DNA of 64,000 nucleotides from Nocardioides glacieisoli (GTDB lineage: Bacteria; Actinomycetota; Actinomycetes; Propionibacteriales; Nocardioidaceae): contig NZ_SDWS01000007.1 of assembly GCF_004137245.1 (NCBI RefSeq), positions 186,001 to 250,000 of the forward strand, read 5' to 3'. The notes beneath the pieces are model-generated. The model was given only the letters and a program-made list of their open reading frames with translations, had not been told where the DNA came from and did no database searches. Of the stretch, positions 7,929 through 16,915 are shown one piece after another. The translations under genes were made by a program, and so were the position numbers. Within the stretch, counting starts at the first letter, position 1; every line of letters starts with the position of its first letter.

Positions 7929-8891
7929 TCAGGGCCGGCTGCGGGCGATCATCCTGACCAGCCGCGGTGACGCCAGGCCGAGGTAGGTCTCGGTGGCGGG
8001 GAGGCCGAGGGCGGCCTGCAGGGTCCCGCACTGCGTCGGGTCGATCGCCAGCGTGCGCATCGTCCCGGTCTGGTCGCCCAGCACCACGACGTACGACGTC
8101 GCGTCGGGGTCGGGGGCGCACTCGGCCACCCCGTCCAGGTAGCCGGTCGTGGCCGCGGCGCGGATCGCGTCGGAGGCCGAGGGCGGCACCCGCCACTGGT
8201 CGACGAGCGTGCGGCGCTGGCCGTCGCCCGAGTAGGCGCACACGTCGACGAGGACTGCTGGCATCGGCAGCACGGGCACGGTCGACTGCCACGGCTGCTC
8301 GGCGTCATCGGCGAGCTGCGCGGCCGACGCGCCGTCGGAGTTGGTCGCGGTCGTCGTGAAGCGCCGCGGACACCGGACGGGACCCGGCGGCGGGTCGGCG
8401 GGCGCCTGGCCGGCGGCGTCCATCAGCAGGGTCGTCTCGAGCTGGCTGAAGAGCGTGGTGTCGCGCGTGCTGCACCCGGTGTCGCCCGCCAGCTCGGCGA
8501 TCCGGCCGTCGGCCAGGCCGACCTCGATCCGGAACCGGCGGGCAGGACCCGCTGTCGGGCCGCCGTCGACGGCACACACGCGGCGTCCGTCCTGCGTCTG
8601 CCAGAGGGTCGCGGCGACGGCCACGGCCAGGTCGCCCGTGACCACCCCGGCCGGGTGGCGTACACGCTGGGAGTCTCCTTCCGCGGCCAGCGGGCAGAAG
8701 CGCACCCACTCCGCTTCCTGCGCGCCGATCTCGTCGGTCGGGGCGGTCGCCCGCACGACGCAGTCGGAGGACCGGGGAGCCGCAGCCGGCTCGTCGTCGG
8801 CCACGAGGCCGGGCACGGTGAGGGCAGCGACCAGCACGAGCAGGCCGACCGCGACGGCGGCCAGCACGGACCACCCGGTGCGAAGTGTCAC
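7929..8891 (-). CDS. Single-span exported protein of unknown function
   Basis: About 320 residues. It starts with a hydrophobic helix (VLAAVAVGLLVLVAALTV) after a short positive N-terminus and the rest is predicted outside the cell. It has several spaced cysteines (SSDCVV, VRFCPL, RRVCAV, TGCSTR, VDVCAY, VAECAP, PTQCGT), suggesting disulfides. I recognise no domain. The start is placed at GTG 8891 because TAGCGT lies exactly 7 bases upstream; an in-frame GTG three codons earlier falls inside that hexamer. It faces away from the HelD-like gene. Confidence 0.7.
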   Translation of the reverse strand: MTLRTGWSVLAAVAVGLLVLVAALTVPGLVADDEPAAAPRSSDCVVRATAPTDEIGAQEAEWVRFCPLAAEGDSQRVRHPAGVVTGDLAVAVAATLWQTQDGRRVCAVDGGPTAGPARRFRIEVGLADGRIAELAGDTGCSTRDTTLFSQLETTLLMDAAGQAPADPPPGPVRCPRRFTTTATNSDGASAAQLADDAEQPWQSTVPVLPMPAVLVDVCAYSGDGQRRTLVDQWRVPPSASDAIRAAATTGYLDGVAECAPDPDATSYVVVLGDQTGTMRTLAIDPTQCGTLQAALGLPATETYLGLASPRLVRMIARSRP

Positions 8892-8991
8892 GAGATGCAC
8901 GCTAAATGAGTGGGTGCGGCCTTGCGGCGCTAGGCTTGTCGGTCTGTCCGAGCGGGTTGGACACAGGTCATCGGGGGATGAGGAGCAGGAC

Positions 8992-11169
8992 GTGAGCGAG
9001 GAGCTCGAAGCACGCGAGATCGCCGCGGAGCAGCACTACGTCGACGAGGTCTACGTCCAGCTCGAGGCGTCCACGCAGAACGCGAAGGCGCTCGCAGCGG
9101 AGGGACGCAACCGGGGCAGGCTGGAGCACGAGGGCGGTCTCGTCGAGCGCGACGCGATGCTCTTCCAGGCCGCGAAGCGGATCGCCCAGCTCGACGCCGC
9201 CCACGAGGGCCTGGTCTTCGGCCGCCTCGACCTCGACCCGTCGATCGACGTGCTGCCGCGCTACATCGGTCGCATCGGCGTCCGCAACGCCGACCGCGAC
9301 GTGCTGCTCATCGACTGGCGCGCGCCCGCGGCCGGGGTGTTCTACCAGGCCACCGCCGCGACCCCGCAGGGCGTCGTACGCCGCCGGGTGCTGCGCTCGC
9401 AGCACCGCACCGTCATCGGTGTCGAGGACGAGCTCCTCGACGACCAGGCCGAGACGGACCTGCCGATCGTCGGCGAGGGTGCGCTGATGGCGCAGCTCTC
9501 CCGCGCCCGCGACCGGTCGATGCACTCGATCGTCGCGACCATCCAGGCCGAGCAGGACAAGGCGATCCGTGCGCCCGGCAAGGGCGTCGTGTCGATCTCC
9601 GGCGGACCGGGCACCGGCAAGACCGTGGTCGCGCTGCACCGCGCGGCCTTCCTCCTCTACTCCGACCGTCGTCGCTACGAGGGTGGCGGCGTGCTCGTCG
9701 TCGGCCCGAGCGGCGTCTTCATGCGCTACATCGAGCGCGTGCTCCCCAGCCTCGGCGAGACGGCTGTCGCACTGCGGTCGCTCGGTGAGGTCGTCGGCGG
9801 CGTCCGCGCGACGCGCCACGACGAGCCGGCGGTCGCCGACGTCAAGGGCTCCTCGCGGATGGCGGAGCTGATGCGGCGTACGTCGCGCCAGCACGCGCCC
9901 GGCGCCCCGACCAGCTTCCGCATCTACTGGCGCGACGACACCATCGTGCTCGACCCCGGCCTGCTCGGCCGGCTGCGCCGCCAGCTGATGTCGCAGGGCC
10001 GCCGCAACCGCCAGCTGCCGCGCGTCGCGCGCACGCTCCTCGACGCGATGTGGCGCCAGGTGCAGGGCGAGCGCGGTCGCGAGCGTGGGCGTGAAGCCTT
10101 TGACGACGACATGCTCGGCCACGCCGGCTTCGTCGAGTTCGCCTCGGCCTGGTGGCCGCCGCTCGACGCGAAGACCGTCTTCGGCTGGCTGCGCGACCCG
10201 GAGTTCCTGTCGCGGGTCGGCGAGGGCGTCATCAGCCGCGAGGAGCAGCTGCTGCTCGCCAAGTCGTGGGCCGCCGACAGCGTCTCGATCGAGGACGTGC
10301 CGCTGCTCGACGAGCTGCGCTACTCCCTCGGCGACGTGCCGCAGCGCACCGACGACGAGCGCGACCTCGACGAGACCGGCCTCCTCGAGGGCGGCGTCGA
10401 CCTCCAGGAGCTCACCACGATCTCCGAGCGGGAGTACGCCCCCGGCGGCCTGCCCTGGTCGGCACCGACCCACCGCATCGAGGACGACGGCTACGCCCAC
10501 GTCCTCATCGACGAGGCGCAGGACCTGACGCCGATGCAGTGGCGGATGGTCGGTCGCCGCGGTCGTGCCGCGAGCTGGACGATCGTCGGCGACCCGGCGC
10601 AGTCGTCGTGGCCCGACGCACCCGAGGCCACCCGCGCGCGCCTCGAGGCGCTGGAGGGCAAGGAGCTCCACGAGTTCCACCTCTCCACCAACTACCGCAA
10701 CTCCGCGGAGATCTACGCCTTCGCGGCCGACTATGCCCAGCGCGTGGGCCTCGACGCCGACCTGCCCGATGCCGTACGCCGCACCGGCGAGGACCCGCGG
10801 GTCGTGGGTCCGGTCGACGACCTCGAGGCTGCCGTCCGCTCGGCGGTGACCGAGACGGCCGGGCGCGTGCAGGGCACCGTCGGCATCGTCGTCCCGGTCG
10901 CCCGGCGCTCGGAGGTCAACGCGTGGCTGGCGTCGTGGCCCGAGCTGGCGTCCGACGCCGCGGGTGCCCGCGCGGCGGTGGACTCCAGCGTCACGCCGAG
11001 CGGCGAGGACCGCGTCGTCGTGCTCACCGGGCTGGACACCAAGGGCCTGGAGTTCGACGGCATCGTGGTGGTGTCGCCGCAGGAGATCGAGGACGAGTCG
11101 GCCACGGGTCGAGCGACGCTCTACGTCGTGCTCACGCGTGCGACGCAGCTGCTGACCACGGTCGGCTGA
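8992..11169 (+). CDS. HelD-like RNA polymerase recycling ATPase (superfamily 1 helicase fold)
   Basis: A 725-residue protein. Walker A GGPGTGKT is at about residues 203-210, Walker B is in VLIDEAQDLTPMQW, and the SF1 motifs ATSWTIVGDPAQSSW-like and LSTNYRNSAEI follow, with motif VI near RATLYVVLTRATQLL. The N-terminal coiled coil (EAREIAAEQHYVDEVY) is the part of HelD that enters RNA polymerase. Actinobacterial HelD/HelR proteins of this size remove stalled RNA polymerase from DNA and some protect against rifamycins. The start GTG 8992 has AGGAG six bases upstream; the open frame extends further upstream but lacks such a site. It is transcribed alone. Confidence 0.88.
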   Translation: MSEELEAREIAAEQHYVDEVYVQLEASTQNAKALAAEGRNRGRLEHEGGLVERDAMLFQAAKRIAQLDAAHEGLVFGRLDLDPSIDVLPRYIGRIGVRNADRDVLLIDWRAPAAGVFYQATAATPQGVVRRRVLRSQHRTVIGVEDELLDDQAETDLPIVGEGALMAQLSRARDRSMHSIVATIQAEQDKAIRAPGKGVVSISGGPGTGKTVVALHRAAFLLYSDRRRYEGGGVLVVGPSGVFMRYIERVLPSLGETAVALRSLGEVVGGVRATRHDEPAVADVKGSSRMAELMRRTSRQHAPGAPTSFRIYWRDDTIVLDPGLLGRLRRQLMSQGRRNRQLPRVARTLLDAMWRQVQGERGRERGREAFDDDMLGHAGFVEFASAWWPPLDAKTVFGWLRDPEFLSRVGEGVISREEQLLLAKSWAADSVSIEDVPLLDELRYSLGDVPQRTDDERDLDETGLLEGGVDLQELTTISEREYAPGGLPWSAPTHRIEDDGYAHVLIDEAQDLTPMQWRMVGRRGRAASWTIVGDPAQSSWPDAPEATRARLEALEGKELHEFHLSTNYRNSAEIYAFAADYAQRVGLDADLPDAVRRTGEDPRVVGPVDDLEAAVRSAVTETAGRVQGTVGIVVPVARRSEVNAWLASWPELASDAAGARAAVDSSVTPSGEDRVVVLTGLDTKGLEFDGIVVVSPQEIEDESATGRATLYVVLTRATQLLTTVG

Positions 11170-11251
11170 CCCGCGCGTCGATTCCACCGCTGTTGGTGGC
11201 TCTTCGTAGCATCGTCGGACACGGATGCGACGAGACCTTGTGGGGAGGCCG

Positions 11252-12160
11252 ATGACCCGGCACTCGGACACGCTGGTGGGCAGGTCCCTGTGGCGTGCCG
11301 CCGTGCTCGGCGGCACCCTGCTGTTCCTGGCCACGGCCTGCGTGAGCCCGGGCTCGTGGCCGAGGAAGATCTCCGACATTCCTTCGGTCACGTCCCCGAC
11401 GGAGACCGTCGTGCCGGAGGAGGTTCCGCCGACGACGCAGCCTCCTGCCGCCCCCGAGTGGCAGGAGGTCTTCATGGACCACTTCGACGGGGTTGCCGGC
11501 ACGCCCCCCGGCCAGTGGCACCCGATGACCGGCTGGAACGGAGCCACCCTCAACGGATCGGGCCAGCTCGACGTGGGCCACCTCAGCCAGATCCGGTCAA
11601 CGCCGGGCTGGTCCCTGCCGGTCGGCACCCAGGTGCGCGTCTCCGCGAGCCTGATCATGCCCGACACGGGGAGCAACTACGCCGCCCTGTGGGTGCAGCA
11701 CCCCGACGCCGGTGACCCGCGCGAGATCGACGTGATCGAGAGCTACGGCCCGCTGAAGGCCGCAGGCGCCCAGCTCGGCTCCCACCTCTGCTACGACGAG
11801 ACGCTCGACAACGGCGTGGACGAGTGCGGCGCCGTGGGCCGCACGGCCGAACTCGCGGGCGTCAGCCACAGCTTCGCCGACGGCGTGAAGCCGTGGCAGT
11901 CCTACTGGGAGTACCACGCCGAGTTCACCGTCGGCTCCGACCGGGTCTGGTTCCAGGCGCGGGACGGCTCGGGCAACCTCGCCTACACCGCGGCCACGTT
12001 GCCCGACGTGCGGCGCGTGCCGGGCAACGTGGTCCCCTTCCACCTGCGGCTGTCCAACAAGGACGTCGCTCCCGACGACGCGGTCGTCGGCGGCGAGCAG
12101 CACAGCATGCTCGTCGACTGGGTGGCGGTCCAGGTCAAGTACCCCACCGCCGTCGGCTGA
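11252..12160 (+). CDS. Secreted GH16-like (concanavalin-fold) lipoprotein
   Basis: A 302-residue exported protein. The signal peptide ends near LFLATACVSPGS; the cysteine is a possible lipidation site, though the lipobox is weak. A Pro/Thr/Glu linker follows, then a beta-sandwich domain from about residue 75. EIDVIE at about 158-163 fits the ExDxxE catalytic signature of glycoside hydrolase family 16, and the WVQHPDAGDPREIDV setting is similar. Other family blocks are weak, so it could be a binding protein with a jelly-roll fold. A strong ribosome site (GGGGAGG) sets the start at 11252. It should act on extracellular or wall polysaccharide. Confidence 0.75.
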   Translation: MTRHSDTLVGRSLWRAAVLGGTLLFLATACVSPGSWPRKISDIPSVTSPTETVVPEEVPPTTQPPAAPEWQEVFMDHFDGVAGTPPGQWHPMTGWNGATLNGSGQLDVGHLSQIRSTPGWSLPVGTQVRVSASLIMPDTGSNYAALWVQHPDAGDPREIDVIESYGPLKAAGAQLGSHLCYDETLDNGVDECGAVGRTAELAGVSHSFADGVKPWQSYWEYHAEFTVGSDRVWFQARDGSGNLAYTAATLPDVRRVPGNVVPFHLRLSNKDVAPDDAVVGGEQHSMLVDWVAVQVKYPTAVG

Positions 12161-12186
12161 CGCCAGCGTCCGCCCGGCTGCCCGCT

Positions 12187-12271
12187 GGTCGAGTAGTCGG
12201 CGAGGAACGAGCGGACGTATCGAGACCTACCGGTTGCTGGTTGAGGTGCGAGCGCAGCGAGCCTCGAAACC
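12187..12271. repeat. Two palindromic repeats of the GGTCGAG...TATCGAGACC type
   Basis: A 41-base copy (12187-12227) begins GGTCGAGTAGTCGGCGAGG and ends CGTATCGAGACC. A variant 33-base copy (12239-12271) begins GGTTGAGGTGCGAGCG and ends GAGCCTCGAAACC. Both have complementary ends and can fold. They fill the gap between the GH16-like gene and the HNH gene. Further copies lie inside the HNH gene and the E2 gene. Confidence 0.85.
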
Positions 12272-12309
12272 GGCCTGTTGACGACGAACCCACTGTCGGT
12301 GATCTCGTC

Positions 12310-12330
12310 TACAATCGAACACATGATCGA
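12310..12330 (+). promoter_or_regulatory. SOS (LexA) box overlapping the -10 element and start codon of the HNH gene
   Basis: TCGAAC-ACAT-GATCGA (12315-12330) matches the actinobacterial LexA box TCGAAC-N4-GTTCGA with one mismatch. It overlaps a TACAAT -10 hexamer (12310-12315) and the ATG at 12323, which is 7 bases after that hexamer. LexA bound here would block a leaderless transcript. LexA control of 13E12-family genes is known in mycobacteria. Confidence 0.75.
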
Positions 12331-13795
12331 CACGCTGAGGGGACTCGGAACAGGCGAGGACGCCCTCACCGCCTCCGACCTGCTCGCGTCGATCCGTGCC
12401 TCACGCGACCTCGAGAACGCCGAAGCAGCTCGTCAGCTCGACCTCGCTGCCCGCTGGGCCGACCTCCACCCACCCGAGTCCATCCACTCCGCGGCCGCCT
12501 TCACCGTCCCGGGCACCGACCACGAGGAACCCCTCGCCGGCGAAGGCTGCCCGCTCATCGCGGAGTTCGCCATCGCCGAGCTCGGCACCGTCCTCGGGAT
12601 CTCCTCCACGTCGGCGAAGAAGCTCATCGGCCACGCCCTCGAGCTGCGCCACCGGCTCCCCCGGTTGTGGACGCAGGTCCAGTCCGGGCACGTGCCCGCG
12701 TGGCGGGCACGCACCGTCGCCGAGACGACCATCCACTCGACTCCTTCGCTGACACGCGAGGCTGCTGCGTTCGTGGACGCGCAGGTCGCTGCGGTCGCCG
12801 GGAGGATCGGACCTGCACAGCTGGACCGGCTGGTTGCGGAGACCATCAAGCGCTACGACCTCGCCACTGCGGACCCGGCTTCTGACCCCGAAGACGGCTA
12901 CCTCTCGGTCGACCCCCGCCACGCGACGTTGCACGACGAGGACGTCCACTTCGCCGGGACCATGCGGTTCGAGGCTGAGCTCGACATCGCCGACGCCCTC
13001 GACCTCAACCACGCCCTGACCCAGAAGGCAGCCGAGCAGAAGGCCCTCGGCTCGACCGAGTCCCTGGACGTACGACGCGCCAAGGCACTGGGTGACCTCG
13101 CCCGCACCCAGACCGCCCTCGACCTCCTCAACTCCTCCGGTGGTCGAGTAGCCGGTGAGGAACGAGCAACACCCCTCGACGGTCGAGTAGCCGGTGAGGA
13201 ACGAGCCGGCGTATCGAGACCCGACCTCCCCACCGCCCGCGAGGTGGTCCTTCACGCCCACTTCGACGCCAGCACTGTCGGCGAGCAGACGGTGTTCGGT
13301 CCGACCGGCCGGATGGAAGAACGCCAGCGGCTGCTCCTGCTCGCCCAGATCAAGGGCTGGTGCGGCGACTCCCTCACCACGATCACGATCAAGCCCGTCA
13401 TCGACCTCAACACCCACCTGACCGCACCCGGCTACGACATCCCCGACCGCATCCGCGACCAAGTGACTCTCCGGGACCAGACGTGCGTGTTCCCGTGGTG
13501 CACCCGACCCGCACGGGGCTGCGACATCGACCACGTCATCGCCTTCGACCACGACGCCGCAGCCGAAGGCCGACCACAACCCGGACCCACGACGTCCGAC
13601 AACCTCGCGTGTCTGTGCCGGTTCCACCACCGACTCAAGACCCACACCGCCTGGCGCTACCGCGTCACCGGACCAGGCTGCTTCGAGTGGACCAGCCCCC
13701 ACGGCCACCAGTTCCGACGCGACCCCACCGGAACCACCCCGATCCACAACGACCACCCCGACCCACCCGGCATCCCACGACCCCGCCGACGATGA
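12323..13795 (+). CDS. HNH endonuclease-like protein of the 13E12 (DUF222) family
   Basis: About 490 residues. The N-terminal DUF222 region covers about 20-260 and a C-terminal HNH domain starts near residue 388 with a CxxxxC pair (CVFPWC), the DIDHVIAF histidine block and CLCRFHHRLKTH. The family is common and repeated in actinobacteria; the cellular role is unsettled but DNA cleavage is implied. The start at 12323 is chosen from the TACAAT hexamer 7 bases upstream. Oddly, residues about 274-300 are encoded by 1.5 copies of the GGTCGAG repeat, read as GRVAGEERA twice, in frame between DUF222 and HNH. The reading frame is intact. Confidence 0.88.
   Translation: MIDTLRGLGTGEDALTASDLLASIRASRDLENAEAARQLDLAARWADLHPPESIHSAAAFTVPGTDHEEPLAGEGCPLIAEFAIAELGTVLGISSTSAKKLIGHALELRHRLPRLWTQVQSGHVPAWRARTVAETTIHSTPSLTREAAAFVDAQVAAVAGRIGPAQLDRLVAETIKRYDLATADPASDPEDGYLSVDPRHATLHDEDVHFAGTMRFEAELDIADALDLNHALTQKAAEQKALGSTESLDVRRAKALGDLARTQTALDLLNSSGGRVAGEERATPLDGRVAGEERAGVSRPDLPTAREVVLHAHFDASTVGEQTVFGPTGRMEERQRLLLLAQIKGWCGDSLTTITIKPVIDLNTHLTAPGYDIPDRIRDQVTLRDQTCVFPWCTRPARGCDIDHVIAFDHDAAAEGRPQPGPTTSDNLACLCRFHHRLKTHTAWRYRVTGPGCFEWTSPHGHQFRRDPTGTTPIHNDHPDPPGIPRPRRR
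13142..13221. repeat. In-frame GGTCGAG repeats inside the HNH gene
   Basis: A truncated unit (13142-13167) and a full 41-base unit (13181-13221) share GGTCGAGTAGCCGGTGAGG and ACGAGC. The full unit ends CGTATCGAGACC like the intergenic copy at 12187-12227. Together they add about 27 codons without a stop. Confidence 0.88.
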
Positions 13796-13914
13796 CGCCG
13801 CCCCGCACCCCGCCAGTCCTCACGATGGCGGGGGCATGGCCATGCTCGGACGTGCTCGCAGCAGCTCCGTCCACCTCTCTTCCGCGGCCGCACTGCGTCG
13901 ACGACACTGAGGTC

Positions 13915-14739
13915 ATGCGTTCAGGGGGACGGCTGGGGTACGCCGTGGTGCTGTTGCTCGGCGTGCTCGGAGCGGCTGCCTGCGGCGAGCAGGACTCCTC
14001 AGGTGCCGCCGGGCAGCCGTCCCCGTCCGGGACGGCGACCGAGACGTCACCCGAGACGCCGACCGGGACGCCGGCTCCGACCTACGAGCCGCCCGAGCTC
14101 GACCGGACCGAGCTCGACGCCAACCTGGCTGCCCTCTCGGCCGAGGACGCGGCGCTCGCCGACCACTACCTGCACGCCAAGGGCGCCGACCGCATGGACG
14201 AGGGCACCTGGATCGTCGCCGCTCCATTGACGGTGGCCGAGGCCAAGGAGCGGCTGCTCGGTCCCGGCGCGCAGCCGTTGGCCGCGAAGCAGCTCGACGC
14301 CGAGGTCGACTTCGACCATTCGGCGTACGCCTTCCTGCAGGTGGGCGACGGTGTCGTCGCCTGGGAGGACACCGGCTTCGCGGACCCTCCCAAGCGGCTC
14401 CTGGCGGCGTTGTCCGAGGGTGGCGCGGTCAGCGCAGTGGCCACGGACAACATCGAGGCGATGACGCGCTTCGGCTACGCGCGTGACGGCGAGATCGTGT
14501 TCGACGCGTTCGAGTACGCGTTCGTCGACAGCCTCGACGACATCCCCGCCGAGGTGCGTGACCTCGCGAGGCTCGCGTGGTCCGACCCGGAGGGCCCGAT
14601 GGTCGAGATCGCCGACTGGGCGGCGGTCGCCCAAGCGATGAGCGAGAAGGTCACCGGCGTCCGCGCGACGCCGTCGGTCCTGGACGCCGACGAGTGGTAC
14701 GTCGTGCCGGTGCCGTGGGGAGTGATGGAGGACTACTGA
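13915..14739 (+). CDS. Putative lipoprotein with a DUF6461-like domain
   Basis: A 274-residue protein. The signal peptide ends in LGAAAC (Cys23), and a Ser/Thr/Pro/Glu linker (about 24-60) follows. The main domain has a block VVAWEDTGFADPPKRLLAALS, then VSAVATDNIEAMTRFGYARDGEIVFDAFEYAF, which resembles DUF6461 proteins of streptomycetes that start at a similar Trp-Glu-Asp/Asn motif. The start ATG is the first before the signal peptide; the long open frame upstream is the HNH gene's shadow. Function unknown; outer membrane-face location inferred. Confidence 0.75.
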   Translation: MRSGGRLGYAVVLLLGVLGAAACGEQDSSGAAGQPSPSGTATETSPETPTGTPAPTYEPPELDRTELDANLAALSAEDAALADHYLHAKGADRMDEGTWIVAAPLTVAEAKERLLGPGAQPLAAKQLDAEVDFDHSAYAFLQVGDGVVAWEDTGFADPPKRLLAALSEGGAVSAVATDNIEAMTRFGYARDGEIVFDAFEYAFVDSLDDIPAEVRDLARLAWSDPEGPMVEIADWAAVAQAMSEKVTGVRATPSVLDADEWYVVPVPWGVMEDY

Positions 14740-14752
14740 CCCTCACGCCGCC

Positions 14753-14986
14753 TCAGCTCTCACCCGTGATGTGGAGGTCGAGGCCCCAGGCGACGCCCTT
14801 GGCGATCGCGCCGGTCAGCAGGAACGCGACCCCCACGACGAGGAGCGCCAGTCCTAGGAGCAGGGGGAGCTCTGCTTCGGCGAGGGTCCACGCCCCCAGG
14901 AAGGTCAGGACGACGCCAGGAACAAGCGCGAAGGCCGCCGTCGACGGAGTCGGGTCGTCGACCTGCTGGCCAGTACGTCGGATCAT
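14753..14986 (-). CDS. Small two-helix membrane protein
   Basis: 77 residues with two hydrophobic helices (about 17-36 and 40-62) and a short amphipathic tail ending LDLHITGES. CAGGAT lies 6 bases before the ATG, similar to the leaderless pattern with C for T at the first position. It is convergent with the DUF6461-like gene and followed by no partner. No family recognised. Confidence 0.6.
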   Translation of the reverse strand: MIRRTGQQVDDPTPSTAAFALVPGVVLTFLGAWTLAEAELPLLLGLALLVVGVAFLLTGAIAKGVAWGLDLHITGES

Positions 14987-15196
14987 GCGCGGATCCTGCC
15001 ACGCGCCCCGTCCCTCCGCTGATGTTCCGGATGACCCGCCAGAGCGCGCTGCCCCGCGTCTGAATCGGCCGGAAGTACGAGCCGCAGACCGGTCATCCGG
15101 CCGGTCGAGATCGGGCTCCGAGGACGATCCGCCCGACGTCCGCGTCGGCGACCGTGGAGGCACGCGGTCGTCCGACCGCGGCGAAGGAGCAACGAG

Positions 15197-15886
15197 ATGA
15201 GCACGACGACCCTGCCGGACGTCCGGGTGGCGCGCGACGAGCAGATCGCGGGCGCTCTGGCGCTCGCACTGGCGGCCTCGCTGGCGGTCCAGAACGCCGT
15301 GGTGATCTGGGTCGGAGCACCGAGCTACGCGGACCCGATGACCGAGGTGCTCGCCTTCCACGCGGACCACCGGAGCGCGGTCGCGATCGCGGTCGGCCTC
15401 GAGGCGCTGAACCTGCCCCTGCTGCTCGGTCTCCTCGTCTGCATGGTCGGGCTCGTCGAGCGACGCGGGGGAGCGGGAGCAGCCTGGTCGCGGCTCGCCG
15501 TGGCCGCGGGCGCGGTCCTCTCGGCGGTCTTCGCGCTCTACGCCGTCCTCTGGATCGGCGTCGTCCTGGCCGCGGACGGATTGACTGAACCGACCCCGCT
15601 CCTCGAGCTCGTCTGGCAGATGCACGCGGGCGCCTTCGCGCTGGTGATGCCGGCGCTCGGCACCACCTTCGTCGCCGTCGCGCTGGCCACCCACGCGGGC
15701 GGGCTGACGGCGCCGTGGCAGCGGTGGCTCGGCCTGGCCGGGGGAGGACTGCTGGTCGTCGCGGGGACGGCCTGCCTGCCGATCGCGGACGGCTCGTCGC
15801 TCCTGTTCGTGGGGATGCCGGGGTACGCCGCCTGGCTCGTGTGGCTGATCGCGACCGGCGTACGCCTGGTGCGCAGCGCGTCGTAG
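15197..15886 (+). CDS. Six-helix integral membrane protein of unknown function
   Basis: 229 residues, mostly hydrophobic, with about six spans (near 17-37, 55-80, 92-118, 130-155, 165-185, 195-225). The ATG is preceded by GAAGGAG, a strong ribosome site. The roughly 210-base region before it holds no recognised element. The gene is convergent with the EamA transporter gene, 19 bases apart. I do not recognise a family. Confidence 0.7.
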   Translation: MSTTTLPDVRVARDEQIAGALALALAASLAVQNAVVIWVGAPSYADPMTEVLAFHADHRSAVAIAVGLEALNLPLLLGLLVCMVGLVERRGGAGAAWSRLAVAAGAVLSAVFALYAVLWIGVVLAADGLTEPTPLLELVWQMHAGAFALVMPALGTTFVAVALATHAGGLTAPWQRWLGLAGGGLLVVAGTACLPIADGSSLLFVGMPGYAAWLVWLIATGVRLVRSAS

Positions 15887-15905
15887 CCGACCGACCGCGC
15901 GGGTG

Positions 15906-16844
15906 TCAGCGCAGGCGCGCGTCCGGCAGCACCGGCCCGGCGGCAGCGGCAGGTCGGCCGAGGCCGGCAACGGCGCCGAGCACGAGCACGATCCCCACGA
16001 CGGCGACCGGGCCGAGCGCCTCCCCGAGCACCACCGCCGCGACCACCGCAGCGGTCACCGGTTCGACCAGGCTGGCGGTCACCGCGGTGCTCGGCGCGAC
16101 GACGCGCAGCCCGGAGTAGAGCAGGACGTAGGCCAGCGCCATCGTCAGCGCACCGAGGTAGACCAACCACGCCAGCGCCACCACGTCGGTGGTGACGCGC
16201 GGCCCGTCGACGACGGCCAGGCAGGGCAGGAGGACGGCCGCCCCGACGAGGGTCATGCCGCTCGTCAGCACCAGCGGCGACGACGTACGACTGACCGATC
16301 CGCCCGCCACGGTCGTGAGGGCGTACGTCGTCCCGGACGCGACCGCGAGCAGCACTCCGGCCACCGGGTCGGGGCCGGTCGACGACGCGTGCCCGGCGAC
16401 GCTGACGAGCACGAGCCCGACGAGGGCCGCGCCCAGCACGCCGAGCCGGGACGGCGCCGGCGCGCGGCGGTCCCGTGCCGACTCGAGGACGGTGAGCAGC
16501 ACGGGCGCGAGCCCGAGGCTGACGACCGTCGAGACGGCGACGCCGACCTGGGTGACGGAGACGAAGTAGAAACCTTGGTAGGCCGCCGTGCCGGCGCCGA
16601 CCACGAGCAGCTGGCGCGGGTGCCGGCGGGCGAGATCGACGAGCTCGCCACCGCGCCGCAGCGCGACGAGTGCGACCAGCAGCACCGCGGCCGCGATCGC
16701 CATCCGCCAGGCACTGATCGTGACGGGCGAGAGCGCCTCGTGCTCGCGGATCAGCTGCACGGCCAGCCCGCCGGTGCCCCACAGGACGCTGGCAGCGCCG
16801 ACCTCGAGCAGGCCGCGCAGGTGTGACCGCGACCCCTGGCTCAT
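15906..16844 (-). CDS. EamA/DMT-family transporter
   Basis: About 312 residues with ten predicted membrane helices in two EamA halves. The opening block LLEVGAASVLWGTGGLAVQLI and the second-half block VAWLVYLGALTMALAYVLLYSGLR with EPVTAAVVAAVVLGEAL are typical of drug/metabolite transporters. The start at 16844 (MSQGSRSH) is preferred over a longer frame. It is an exporter of small metabolites or amino acids by family precedent; the substrate is unknown. Divergent from the epimerase gene. Confidence 0.85.
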   Translation of the reverse strand: MSQGSRSHLRGLLEVGAASVLWGTGGLAVQLIREHEALSPVTISAWRMAIAAAVLLVALVALRRGGELVDLARRHPRQLLVVGAGTAAYQGFYFVSVTQVGVAVSTVVSLGLAPVLLTVLESARDRRAPAPSRLGVLGAALVGLVLVSVAGHASSTGPDPVAGVLLAVASGTTYALTTVAGGSVSRTSSPLVLTSGMTLVGAAVLLPCLAVVDGPRVTTDVVALAWLVYLGALTMALAYVLLYSGLRVVAPSTAVTASLVEPVTAAVVAAVVLGEALGPVAVVGIVLVLGAVAGLGRPAAAAGPVLPDARLR

Positions 16845-16915
16845 GGACGGGAGTCTGTCAGCGCCACGCCGCCTCGACATCCGGGTTTCGCCCCTCGACT
16901 CCTAGGGTGTGGGCC

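Noticed and set aside
12187..13221. GGTCGAG repeats as a CRISPR array or transposon ends
   Set aside because: Spacing is irregular, copies are self-complementary, no cas genes and no transposase. They are dispersed palindromic repeats.
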